NCBI GenBank assembly: GCA_035578155.1
Contig: JAPWDM010000003.1
Span: 67,758,142 to 67,822,141 of the forward strand
Direction: 5' to 3'
Length of the DNA stretch: 64,000 bases
Source of the DNA: Brachynemurus nebulosus
Lineage: Eukaryota > Arthropoda > Insecta > Neuroptera > Myrmeleontidae
In this document: in pieces, positions 1 to 10,682 of the stretch
How positions within the stretch are numbered: position 1 is the stretch's first letter
Layout: every line of letters starts with the position of its first letter
Notes under the pieces: model-generated
What the model was told of the DNA's origin: nothing
The model's input: only the letters and a program-made list of their open reading frames with translations
The model's database searches: none
Made by a program: the position numbers and the translations under genes

Positions 1-663
1 TTGAACAATTTTTCGATTAAATCAACGGTTTGGCTGTAATAAAAATGGCAACTCTCGAAAAACACACAGTATATAACATTGTTTCTACATATTTTCGGAT
101 AACAATTTTTTTTTTTTAAATTCAACAATAAGTTGAGTATAAATGGCTTTGAAGTCGACACTGCCAAATTTTTCCACCTTCATGGTTCCCCGCGTTCTTG
201 AATCCCCATAGAACCAAAATCGAAAAATCAAGAATTTTCTGAAAATATACATATATACAGTTATGACACTAACTAGGATCTAAGAAGAAAATAAAAAGCT
301 AGCGAGAAATCGCACTTTGATAATAAATTTTCAGAAATCACCGCTTTTTCTCGACTATAAGCAGCCGCCATTTTAAAAATATATAACGGAACCAAAAAAT
401 CCTAGTTCCTGCTAAAATTACGGTATCGAGGAATAATATGCACTTTGATTTATGTCGATATTTAAATTACTTTTTGAAACACATGAGGAACCATAATACA
501 GGAACATAATTATGAAGAAAAAAAAATCGATTTTTTTTTTTAGCAAATTTCCCGTTAAGAAGCTGCGGTTGTATATTAAATCTATTTAGTTTCCTACTTA
601 TATTTCTTATTTCTTACGAAGAGTTTAAACAACTTTAATATAAGTAAATAAATAATGTAGTTT
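1..663. other. AT-rich stretch, no feature recognised
   Basis: Poly-T and poly-A tracts with no ORF of note and no repeat recognised. The last 130 bases resemble weakly the interior of the TA-flanked element at 37671-38625, which would fit nesting of the 666-1493 element in an older copy. Confidence 0.3.
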
Positions 664-665
664 TA

Positions 666-1493
666 CACGGAGAGAAAAATCATATAATTTTTGTAGATAA
701 AATTTCAGAAAAATTACCATGCTCTCTTATAATGCGTGCGCGATCGACGACCAAAGTAAAAAATATTTTACAATCATTTAAATATTATTAAATTGAAACG
801 TAAAAAGTATTAGTTATGGCTTCATAAAAATTGTTGTTATGTTATAGTTTAATTCTTGTTGTCGTACTCTTCGATTTGCGCATCTGACCCGCAACCTTAT
901 GTTACTTGGGCTATACACACTGAGGAACAATCGATCTTTTCCGACCTTTGATTCTTTATGATGCATACAAAATAATTGGCAACAATATATTAATACTGAA
1001 TATAGTGAAGTAACAAAATGATGAATTAAACGGTGACCGTCCTGTAAGACATTCTAATGAATACTGTTTGCACACGACACGACACCAGTAGTGACCAGCC
1101 TGTCTATGTTACTTGCCACACCAGCCTGGCTATGTGACCTTCATGTATGATTGTGTTGATACCTTCTGCAGCCTGCCTCGCTATGTGACAGCGTTGATAC
1201 CTTCTCTTTCTTTCTACTATTAGCAGATAGCATTTGAAATATTATAAGACAGCATGGTAATTTTTGTAAGAAAAACAATTAAAAAATATTTTTTGTCGGG
1301 AATGGAACTTTTTACTGTGCTGTGTTACAAATTTTACGGAGCTAATATTACGAAAAGAACATTCTATCCTTTAAATTTTCTATGATTAATTATAATTTTT
1401 ATATTTTTACCGTACAAAATTGAATATGTTCCGTACAAAGTTGAATATTGTAGTGCTGAGCACAGTAATTTTTCTATGAATTTTCTCTCCGTG
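666..1493 (+). mobile_element. TA-flanked non-autonomous DNA transposon, CACGGAGAG family, copy 1
   Basis: An 828-bp element bounded by terminal inverted repeats starting CACGGAGAGAAAA at the left and ending TTTTCTCTCCGTG at the right, with TA on both outer sides (664-665 and 1494-1495). A second copy of 827 bp lies in the opposite orientation at 27895-28721. The two share the subterminal block containing GCGCGATCGACGACCAAA and an interior block with TTGTTGTCGTACTCTT. No transposase ORF is present. The TA flanks suggest mobilisation by a Tc1/mariner-type enzyme; this is inferred. Confidence 0.85.
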
Positions 1494-1495
1494 TA

Positions 1496-1707
1496 CTTAC
1501 CCGCTTTAGGATACCTATACGGGCAAAACGGGTTTTTATAGAGGTTTTGTATTTTCTTTATTAAAAATAAATATCGTATAAAAATTTCTTAAGCGAAGTT
1601 TCATTTTCTATTCTATTTGAGAATATAAAAAAGATCTGCTTATCGAGGTCAAAAGCCACTTTTTTGGGCGTTTAATTTTAGCTTACCCGCTTTGGGCTAC
1701 CTTCCCC
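1496..1707 (+). mobile_element. right-end fragment of the GGGGAAGG element
   Basis: Closely matches the last 220 bases of the complete element at 37671-38625, including TACCCGCTTTGGG near the end and the terminal CCTTCCCC followed by TA. The left part is missing or diverged. The fragment begins exactly at the right TA of the 666-1493 element, so that element probably inserted into it. Confidence 0.7.
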
Positions 1708-1709
1708 TA

Positions 1710-2778
1710 AATTTTTTTATGTTTAGCCCTTTCCAAAAAAAGTGTGTCAACCCCTGGATTAAGCAAAACAGGAGTGTCTGAATCAGGTTCTGCCAGCAAT
1801 TTTCGAATGTAAGTAAAATAAAACAAACTTCTTGCCAGAGTAGAAAATCGCCACTGTTATAGGGACGGCAGTTTTGATAAATTTTTACAATCGAAATATA
1901 TAACATGTTATTCCGGTTATTGGAACGGACTACTCGCCGAAAATATATTATAGATAAATACATATATAGATAGATATCCAGGTACATGCAGGTACCACAC
2001 GAAATGGCACAACACATTTGTAATGATCTTCAGAAGGTTTTTTACTATGTATCATTTCTTGGAAAAAGTAAAGTTTTCAATGTTTTCAAACATTGCAGAA
2101 AAAAAACTATCATTTAAAAATAACTCAAATTTCAATTTAAAAGTTTGCGTCACTGGCGGAAATATTTTTGATGTGTTTTATATTAATATTTAAACCTTGT
2201 CAAAACGTCTGTCAAACGATTTAACCCAAAAATGTTATAACCCACATCTATAAAATAAAATAAGTAATAATATTTATTACATAAACAATATTATTAAAAC
2301 CATATTTAATAACCACAAAGGAAGAAAACCGATACATATTTTTGCCAAATAAATTTTTAATATCAAAGTTCAACACAAAAATTTGTGGTTTCACTGTAAA
2401 TTGTCTAAAAACAGGGACACAAATTCTGATTATATTAAATATTATGAGTACTAAACATTAAAAAAACAGTATCTATAGAATAAGATCCCACGGGTAATTA
2501 AATGACTAGAACACAAAAACACTTAGAGTTAATTAAAATCTAAAATGGTCTGACCATTTATTATTTTAAAATTAAACGAAACAATTAAAAAATATTAAAA
2601 ATGAGCACACAAAAATTACACTGAGTTAAAAAAAAAAATGTGTCTCATAGTAGTTGGAAAAAATATTAAGTGATTTTAAACAGTTTCATAAAAAATAAAT
2701 ATCAGACAGTTATTTCAAAAAATTAGGTAACAACCATAAAAATTTTTTTCGAATTCTATCTTTTTCGACAGTCCTTGT
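1710..2778. other. AT-rich stretch, nothing recognised
   Basis: Low-complexity AT sequence. The longest reading frame, 106 codons on the minus strand at 1697-2017, starts inside a transposon end and resembles nothing known to me. Confidence 0.3.
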
Positions 2779-2786
2779 GAAGGAAT

Positions 2787-3296
2787 TAGTGATGAGCAAA
2801 ATTAGTCTTGGTCTTGCAGTCTTGTCTTGGTCTTGCATTTTTTGTAAGACCAAGACTATGTATACCAAGAGCAAAACCAAGACCAAGACTATCAGTATGC
2901 ATGCAAGACCAATACCAAGACTCAAGTGAGCAAGACCAAGACAAAAGCGAAAAAAAAGCAAAACTCTCGCTAAACTATTTAAATAGTTTGAAAGTATAAT
3001 TAATACCGTAAAGAGAGAAAATTCTGATTTTAGAAGGAAAAAATTCGGTAATAAAAAAATGCAAGAAAGTGCAAGATTTTTTAGCAATACCAAGACCAAG
3101 ACTGCATTTTGCAAGACCAAGACCAAGACTAAGACTCAAACTGTTCTAGCAAGACCAAGACCAAAATTCTTAATGCAAGAACAAGACCAAGACTAAGACT
3201 CAAACTGTTCTAGCAAGACCAAGACCAAAATTCTTAATGCAAGAACAAGACCAAGACCAAGACTGCAAGTCTTGGTCTTGCATTTGCTCATCACTA
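2787..3296 (+). mobile_element. hAT-type MITE built of AAGACC/GGTCTT repeats, copy 1
   Basis: Ends are TAGTGATGAGC at the left and GCTCATCACTA at the right, and the element is flanked by a perfect 8-bp duplication GAAGGAAT (2779-2786 and 3297-3304), the signature of hAT transposition. The interior is largely runs of the hexamer AAGACC on one strand, switching to GGTCTT on the other, and includes a 64-bp tandem duplication starting near 3131. A related copy lies at 17218-17658. Reading frames rich in QDQD, KTKT or RPRP through it are artefacts of the hexamer. Confidence 0.93.
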
Positions 3297-3304
3297 GAAG
3301 GAAT

Positions 3305-3900
3305 CATACAATTCATAAGGAAGTCCCCAAAATACAGCGACAATCAACACAATAAGCCAAAGAATAAGTAGAAACCTTATTAAAAAAAAAATAAAACAAA
3401 ATTTAAAAAAAAAAATAATTAGGTAAAAAATTTTGGGAAAAAAATCACCAGTTTTTACTAAGGATTTTATTTATTTCTAGCTACGTTTCAAGACGCAATA
3501 CTATTTCCTCATTAAATAATATACCAATACTACAAAAACAATTATTATTTAAGGCCTGATGAGGCCTTTCCAAAAATTTCTTTCCTAATAATACATCACC
3601 AAAAATCTTTGATAAAAATAAATTAGTTAATTAATTGATTCATGAACAACAAATTTTTTATTAAAATGTTTTATAAAATTACAGGCAATCCAGATTAAAC
3701 TTATTTACGATGTACAAAGTAGTGTTAATATAACTTTGAAAGAGATCGATTGAGTATCATCAAGAGATTTTACTATTTTCAGCTACAATTTTAGGTTGAT
3801 TTAGAGTATATGTTTCAAAATGTTTCAAACATTAAAGCAGAGTATATAGATATTTTGACTCATTATCAGACTTCAAACTTTACAAAACTGAATCAAATTC
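3305..3900. other. AT-rich stretch, nothing recognised
   Basis: Homopolymer-rich AT sequence without ORFs or visible repeats. Confidence 0.3.
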
Positions 3901-3908
3901 ATCTAGCC

Positions 3909-4184
3909 CCGTGCTTCCCAAACCTTTTTGTCTCGTAGACCACTTGGCACGGTTTTCGGTACAACTTCTAGAAATATAGCCCCCTTCTTTTCCAGAAAAT
4001 GTAAGCGGTGAGCAAAAAAAAGAAAATGAAAACTTGCTGTAGATTTCCGCTGTAGATTTCCTCTACTCTTGTAAGACCCCCATTTACATCTCACGAACCT
4101 TCAATTTTTTTTTGCGCCGATATGGACCCGTTGCAAATCGTTTCGACCTCTGGCGGTCGATATAGACCACTTTGGGAATCACTG
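3909..4184 (+). mobile_element. degenerate hAT-like MITE
   Basis: The right end reads CCACTTTGGGAATCACTG and the left end reads CCGTGCTTCCCAAACC, giving an imperfect terminal inverted repeat of the CAGTGnTTCCCAAA type. The flanks ATCTAGCC (3901-3908) and ATCTATAG (4185-4192) agree at 6 of 8 positions, consistent with an old hAT duplication. No coding content. Confidence 0.6.
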
Positions 4185-4817
4185 ATCTATAGCCCGTATT
4201 TTTGAAACTGATTGTAACATACAAACTATAGTGTACGATATGTATACTAACGATACTTTTCAACCTTAAAATACATTATACAACTTTTTTTGCCTGCATG
4301 TATACACACACATGCATGTACCTCTAACCGCACAGCAGACGTACCCTTATATAGTAGTTTTGCTCGACGGAAGACTTTTTATACTTCCGTAGGGACTCGG
4401 TTCGACGCTACCCGGGCCCGTACATACTATACCACCACCAACCATCATAATATTACAATTTCACAAACACTTCGGCAGCCAAGAGCAAATATTATGTATT
4501 TAAAATTCATGTTTTGTACATTATAATGCGTAAAAAGTGTACATTATGAAACATCCATATGTATGCCAGAAGGTAAGGCGTTACATACACGTCCTCTATC
4601 AACGATAAAAAAAGTATATTTTGTTATTTTCAATATTATGCTCGTTTTGAATTTTTTAAGGGGAAAAAATTGTTGTAAAAATATCCAAGAAGCACAAATA
4701 GAATTAAACATTTGGAAAAGTTTAGTGGAAAAAAAAAACGATTAAAGATGGGTTCGTGCGCGCAGTCATTTTTGGTACCCGATATTATAACCCTACCGCT
4801 CCCCCCTCTTGCTTTAA

Positions 4818-5702
4818 GGGGGTGGGGTAAGGTTTTTAAACTTATTTTTGCATTTTTTTTTTAAATTTTTTTTCTAAATGTGCAATATGTCCGTCGTTTT
4901 GTCAAAATTTCAAATAAATCCGAGCAAAACTAATGAAGATACAGCGTTTCAAGCGACCGGCCCTCATGCCCGATTTTTGTACCTGCCTGGTAGCTGCGCG
5001 ACGCGCCTACCTGGTAAGTATAAAATTTACTTTAATTTTATACTTATAAATCTTATACAAAACAAATACTTACTATAATTACCCGCGTAAGTATAAAAAA
5101 TTATATCATTTTATTGATGTTTAATTTTTTAGTATAAAAAACTTTAAATCCATTTTCTCGCAAACAACATTTTTGAAGTTCGTGAACATCATAACTCAAA
5201 ATCTACTTCACCAACTTTGTTGAAATTTTGTACACTGTTTCTACACATAAATCAACAGGTAATCAGGTTGAGTTTCTTTTTTTTGCTATTTTTTTCCAGT
5301 TTATAATAACAAATTAACCGAAATTTTAAGCAAAAATTGCGTTTTTCACTTCAAAATGCTGCCAAAAATAGAAAAATCGAAAAAATACAAAAAACTCTTC
5401 CTGACTCCCTAGGGAAACATATCGCCTTTTAAACACATTTCGATATTTTTGTCTCGGATGATCCGGTACCGAGTTATGATGTTCACCGGAAAACTACTTT
5501 TTTTTCGAGGCGCCTCTGGAGATTCGCTGTCATGGACTTATTTATCGATATTTGTTATTGATAATTTTTTCAAAGATACTTCAGATGTTATACTATAACG
5601 TGTATATGAAATAAATAAACCAACATTATTCATATCTCCAAAAAAAATCATGAAAATATGCCTTTTTTTCGTTTTTAAAATCTTCCTTTTTAAACCCTCC
5701 CC
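4818..5702 (+). mobile_element. TTAA-flanked MITE, GGGGTAAGG family, copy 1
   Basis: An 885-bp element directly flanked by TTAA (4814-4817 and 5703-5706). The left end is GGGGGTGGGGTAAGG and the right end is AACCCTCCCC. It aligns over its whole length with the 888-bp element at 22984-23871, for example in the conserved blocks CGGATGATCC and ATAATAACAAATTA. There is no transposase. TTAA targets are typical of piggyBac-type transposases, but these termini start with G rather than the usual CCC. Confidence 0.83.
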
Positions 5703-5706
5703 TTAA

Positions 5707-6485
5707 ACAAGATTTCAAATAACAAACGAATATCTGAAAATTTGAAATGGGAGGGGAAGCAGATGCTTTGTCTTTGGATATTTTACAAAATACTAGCTAG
5801 CCCAGCAGATATTGTTCTGCCCTTTCAGGTGTAGCTGGCGCTTCCGGAGTTTTGTCTCGACATAACAAATATATTGTGTGAATATGATCTCAATCAGTCT
5901 AGTCGTTCAGAATTTATACCGGCACTAGCAGACGCATGAACAATTACTTGTTTTTGTACTTCTTTCATCTTATGTATCTTTTTTTCGAACATCGAATCTT
6001 TTTATGTCGATACTTTTTGTGGTCGATACATCGATGCTCGATGTTTTTTAATTGGAAAATCGACAATGTGGAAACCTCCGGGGGGAATTAATCTGAATAA
6101 AAATATTGACTCATTGGCAATAACGCTATAGGTGTCATTTGTGAGTTTTTCTTTTTTTTATTATTTATTTTATTCATGAAAATTATTTATAATTGTTGAA
6201 ATTTTTCCAACAAACCCATCGATTATCAATGATCAAAAAAAAAAGTTTTTTTTTTAAAGATAATATAATTTAAAGTAAAGAAATTTCACAAAAACATTAA
6301 AAAATCATAATAATAAGTATTAGTAAAATAACGTAACTGAGCTTTTATTTCAAAATTACCCGCCCTTTATTAAATAATTGATACTATCGATGTTTTTTTT
6401 CGAAAACATCGATGTATCGATCCTATATTGGAAAACCCGTCGATTTTATAGAATCGATGTTTTTTTCTAGTATCGCCCATCCCTA
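5707..6485 (+). mobile_element. hAT-like right end and older repeat debris
   Basis: Near 5800-5930 there is a stretch with TACTAGCTAGCCCAGCAG and TAGTCGTTCAG of the kind often found as dispersed insect repeats. From about 5980 the sequence is full of ATCGATG motifs and ends in TCGCCCATCCCTA at 6485, which looks like a hAT terminus (inverted: TAGGGATGGGCGA). No matching left end is visible, so this is a truncated copy. Confidence 0.45.
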
Positions 6486-6861
6486 GGTCACACACACATA
6501 TTAAACTGAAAATAAATTTTCCGGTTACCTACGCCTTTGCGCCTTAACAAATTCATAATTAAAAATGCCTAGATAGTGAAAAATATTTGTATACTATGTC
6601 TTGGATTTGCATTTTAATCTGACATTAAGCATCAAAATTTTACATTTACAACTAACACTCTGCCCAAAAACAGGTATTTTTAGGGTCCCAAATCTTCGTA
6701 CCGTTTGTTTGTCACGAAGGTTATTCACGAAAACCTATGCAGGAATTTAGTATAATGATGGTTTATAAATTTCCACAATTCGTAAAAGTCCTTATACAAC
6801 GCTAACTTTTCCATGATAACTTCGGCGTCTTTACTGTACAACAAATACGATATCGCTACAG

Positions 6862-7710
6862 CCGGGTTGCCAACTCTACCAGTGAATATTTCGGGATTTA
6901 ATGGGAAAAAAATCAGGACGGGACAAGTAAAATCGCGACTATTAAAAAAAAAAAAAAAAAAAACAAACGTTTTTAATTAGCCAGTAGCAAAGATATTCTT
7001 TTTATTTTTATTATTATTTGTTACTAACAGCTACATATTTAAACCATGATCTTTTATTTTTTTTATTGAAGAGGGGAAACTTTTTATAAGCTGAGTGTGG
7101 GATTCCCAGCCGGAAGGTGCAATAGCTGGTGTACCCACCAAAACCCCCTCTCTCTCACCACCATACTGGAACCGCGAAAGCAAAACCATGACCTTACAAA
7201 CCTTTAAAAAAAACAATTTCTTGAAGATAATATTACAATAATATTTTTTTATCTTATTAAATTAAAAATCAAGTTTTTTAATTTTTAGATTTTTATTTAT
7301 TTTTTATTTTTTTTGCTTATCTGTATCATTTTTGAAGAAAAACATTTTGGCATTGATTATTTTTACGCTATCCGAACGCCGCTTACCTATTTCATGTACG
7401 TCAAATAATTTTTGCCATTTTTTGGAGGGATTTTAATGTTGGGGGGATTTTGATGAGTTAATCTGGCAATACTGTAAGCTGGATAAGTTATAAATAAGTA
7501 GACAGACTACACTTTATCAGTAGGTACAGCAAATACTCTTACTTCCTTGGCCGTCATGACATGCAAGCGCGATAATTTGGAAACAACAATAGCGAGACTG
7601 GAAGGATTAAAAATGTAAAAACATTGTAAATCGGGACAATAGCGTCCCTCCACCACTGTTGTCGCGACGCGGGACACACAGGCCTAAAATCGGGACAGTT
7701 GGCAACCCTA
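6862..7710 (+). mobile_element. hAT-like element with GGGTTGCCAAC ends
   Basis: The left end is CCGGGTTGCCAACTC and the right end is CAGTTGGCAACCCTA. The flanks share GCTACAG (6855-6861 and 7711-7717), seven bases of an expected 8-bp duplication. The interior has further GGGAC motifs related to the ends but no transposase frame. The termini resemble those of the element at 43482-44296, which still carries transposase sequence. Confidence 0.78.
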
Positions 7711-7718
7711 GCTACAGG

Positions 7719-8830
7719 TTACCTGTTATTTTCGATGTCACAGATACCTGAGATGACACAGACACGCCTCTCAAAAGTTCTGTCACTCTAAAAAAACATT
7801 TAATAAAGTGTAAAAAAATTTTAGAACTTAAAAAGTAGTCGGCGAACAGAAGAGTTTGGCAAACACTGGCTATAACACACAATCTATGTTAAAAAGAAAT
7901 AAATTATAATACAAATAACGTGAACACAATACGTTTTATAAGTCTTTCCGATACCTCCACCGTCCCCGAAACCACCACCACCACCATCGTGTTCATCTTT
8001 TATCACACCACGTAAGTAAGTAATTTTATATTGAAGCGCAAATATCAATACTTTAAATAAATAAAACTCTACACAGCAAGTGGAACTAATTAATATTATT
8101 GAATTAAATATCAGTTCTTTGTCGCAACATCAATAAAATTGGTATAATTAATATATAATGAATAAAACTTAAATGAACTTTGTTGTATTGAAACTTTAGT
8201 TAATTTATCAAAAGTTTACATACCTATATCGTGCCCATCCAAGCAGTGCCCCCTACTACGAAATTTCGTCCTCGTATATGTACATAGGTAGAGGTATGTG
8301 TGCGGTCTTTTGTTTCAAATTCAAACAAAATTAATCAATTAAAACAAATTTTGAAACACACGTGAGTGTGTGAGTTAGTATATCACTCTCTTCGTCACTG
8401 GCAAGACTTTGTGCTATCATTTATTAACAAATCAATTATTATTGGAAACGTTCGTTGGCAGAAAACAAATTTTATCAATTTTAAATTATGTATTTTGTCT
8501 CACAATGTCTCTTCGAACTTATTCTCGGAAATATTGTTAATTGATTGATTGAAATTAGACTATTCAGTCGAAGAAATTGGATAAAATTTCAATGTAGATA
8601 TTTCTTGAAGGAGTTTCATCATTTTGAAAAAAATTTTCCCCATTTTTTTTTATTGGCCTAAATAATGTATTAGTATTTCTGGAATGATATCCAAAAGGTA
8701 TTACAATGGTGGAGATATTTTAAAAATTGTTTTGAATCCGATTTTTGGAACGACTTCGAACGGTTGAAAACGTTCAAAAACGCTGCACACAACATTTGGA
8801 GTTTCTCAGCTTGGTCGATAACTTTTTTAA
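7719..8830. other. stretch without identifiable features
   Basis: Unique AT-rich sequence with a short ACC-rich patch near 7975. No coding or repeat signal that I can support. Confidence 0.3.
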
Positions 8831-9535
8831 TCTATAGATATAATAAAATTGTAACGAGACCATTTCTGTACATGGAATATTTTTTGAAAATTGTACTGGT
8901 ACTGTAAATAGTTATCGATGTAGATACCAAAACAGCGATTTTTAGAATTTTTGTCTGTCTGTCTGTCTGTCTGTTCACGCATCACGCAAAAACTCTTGGA
9001 CGGATTTTAATGAAATTTGGTGTGATGATAACTTATTAACTGGGTCAACATCTAAAATACTTTTTACTCCGGGAAAATTTCTCATTCCCACGGGAAAATG
9101 GAAAAACCATTTTGAGCATGTGCACACATTAGGCAAAAACTATTGGACAGATTTTAATAAAATTTGGTTTGGTGATAACTTATTACCTAGGGCAACATTT
9201 TAGACACTTTTTACTCCGGGAAAATGCCTCATTCCCACGGGAAAATAGAAAAACCATTTTGTGCATGTGCACGTATTACGCAAAAACTTTGGACGGATTT
9301 TGATGAAATTTGGTGTAGTAATAACCTATTACTTGGGTCAACATTTAAGATACTTTTTACTCTGGGTAAATTCCTCATTCCCACGGGAAAATAGAAAAAC
9401 CATTTTGCGTATGTGCATGCATTACACAAAAATTATTATTCTTTGCATATTCTGTATAATTATTACACTTACATACTTCTCATTGAGTTTATAGGTAACA
9501 ATGCTTTGCGCGAACGGCATCGCGAGTACGGCTAG
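8831..9535 (+). mobile_element. non-autonomous Helitron with 147-bp internal repeats, copy 1
   Basis: It starts TCTATAGATATAATAAAA after an A and ends in CTAG before a T, the A/T insertion context and TC...CTRR ends of Helitrons. A CG-rich inverted motif (CGCG...CGCG) lies about 10 bp before CTAG, where the terminal hairpin is expected. Inside are a (GTCT)n tract (about 8951-8974) and three units of a 147-bp tandem repeat starting at 8976, 9123 and 9270, plus a partial fourth from 9416. A second copy lies at 63400-63954. There is no Rep/helicase ORF. Confidence 0.82.
8976..9440 (+). repeat. 147-bp tandem repeat, three and a fraction units
   Basis: Unit starts at 8976, 9123, 9270 and about 9416, each with CACGCATTACGCAAAAAC-like sequence, then GATGAAATTTGGT, ACTTTTTACTCCGGG and CCCACGGGAAAATAG. 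Spacing is 147, 147 and about 146 bp. The Helitron at 63.4 kb has the same unit with starts at 63541, 63688 and 63835. Confidence 0.88.
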
Positions 9536-10673
9536 TCAGTTATATTTCCATAAATGACTCACAGATGGCGTTAATGACCATAAAATTATAAACACGTTTT
9601 GAAACTTTATATGGGTTTTTCTCGAAACTACGTTTTCCAAAAGATAACTTCAGCTTTTTTTATCCAGTTGACTTGAAATTTTTCCTGTAGCTTCTTGTTA
9701 GATAGATTATCGACCTAACGTGATGAAGCGCGACGAGAAAGGGGTAAGGGTCACGTTTGAAAAAACTTGACAACCGAGAAAAAAAACAATTATTGCTTTC
9801 CAAATAGTTGGTGACCAAAAATAAATCATTTTCTATATGTTTAATCCATCACTGAGAAGAGGACAAATTTTGTAACGTAATATCAGATGAGGAGTTCGAC
9901 AAAATGTGATGCAGCGTAACGACAGAGGAAGAGGATTAAGAATGGGCATAAAATTTTGCATGTCATAATTTATGGACGGCTCTCAAGCAATAATTTTACA
10001 ATTTTTTTGTCAAGTAATTTTTATCTAAACAAATTACGTTGAATTATGATATGGCTCGAAACACGAGAACTGAAAAGCTTGCAGAAATAGCTCAAGCAAC
10101 TCAGTTCGAGATTAAGAAAAAATGATTTGACCAGTAGAAAAAGTTGCTAGTATTTGTCCACAACTTATTCTATCTTTTTTTTATAGTATTCTATCCAAGA
10201 CATACATGGCAGAAATACATGAAAAATACACCGAATCACTCAAATCAAAATAGAGTAGCAACGTAAACCTAATTATTAACAAAAAGCGACCACGAGCGTT
10301 CTAGTGGCTGATCTTTCTTTTAATCGATTCAAAATTTAAAAAGGAATAAAAAGTTCCAATACTATTTTTTTACCAAATGCCAGCGTCACTGTGAAAAGTT
10401 GAAATTAATGAAAGTAATAAGTAAGATACATGTATAAATTTTGTATTTGTAGTATTCTCTAAGCACAATTGATATATAAAAAAAAATTTATAACATTCTT
10501 TTAGAGAGAGAAAAAACTGTTGACAAATATGATATTTTAGAATGAATACGTAGACTAAAATCAAACATTTATAATAATACTTGTCAAATTATTTATTTCT
10601 ATCAATTTTTGGCATTGAAGCCGTGGTTTAATCAAAAAACAGTATTTGAATTCTATATTTTATTTTAAATTCT
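9536..10673. other. stretch without identifiable features
   Basis: AT-rich. The part at 9600-9720 resembles 42400-42500 (motif CTTCnTAGATAGATT), suggesting an old dispersed repeat, but no ends could be set. Confidence 0.3.
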
Positions 10674-10682
10674 GCATCGAAT

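Noticed and set aside
2710..3126. Long frame rich in LVLVL/RPRP/QDQD through the hexamer MITE
   Set aside because: It is created by the AAGACC repeat. All frames stay open on both strands, and the other copy gives similar artefacts at 17318-17701.
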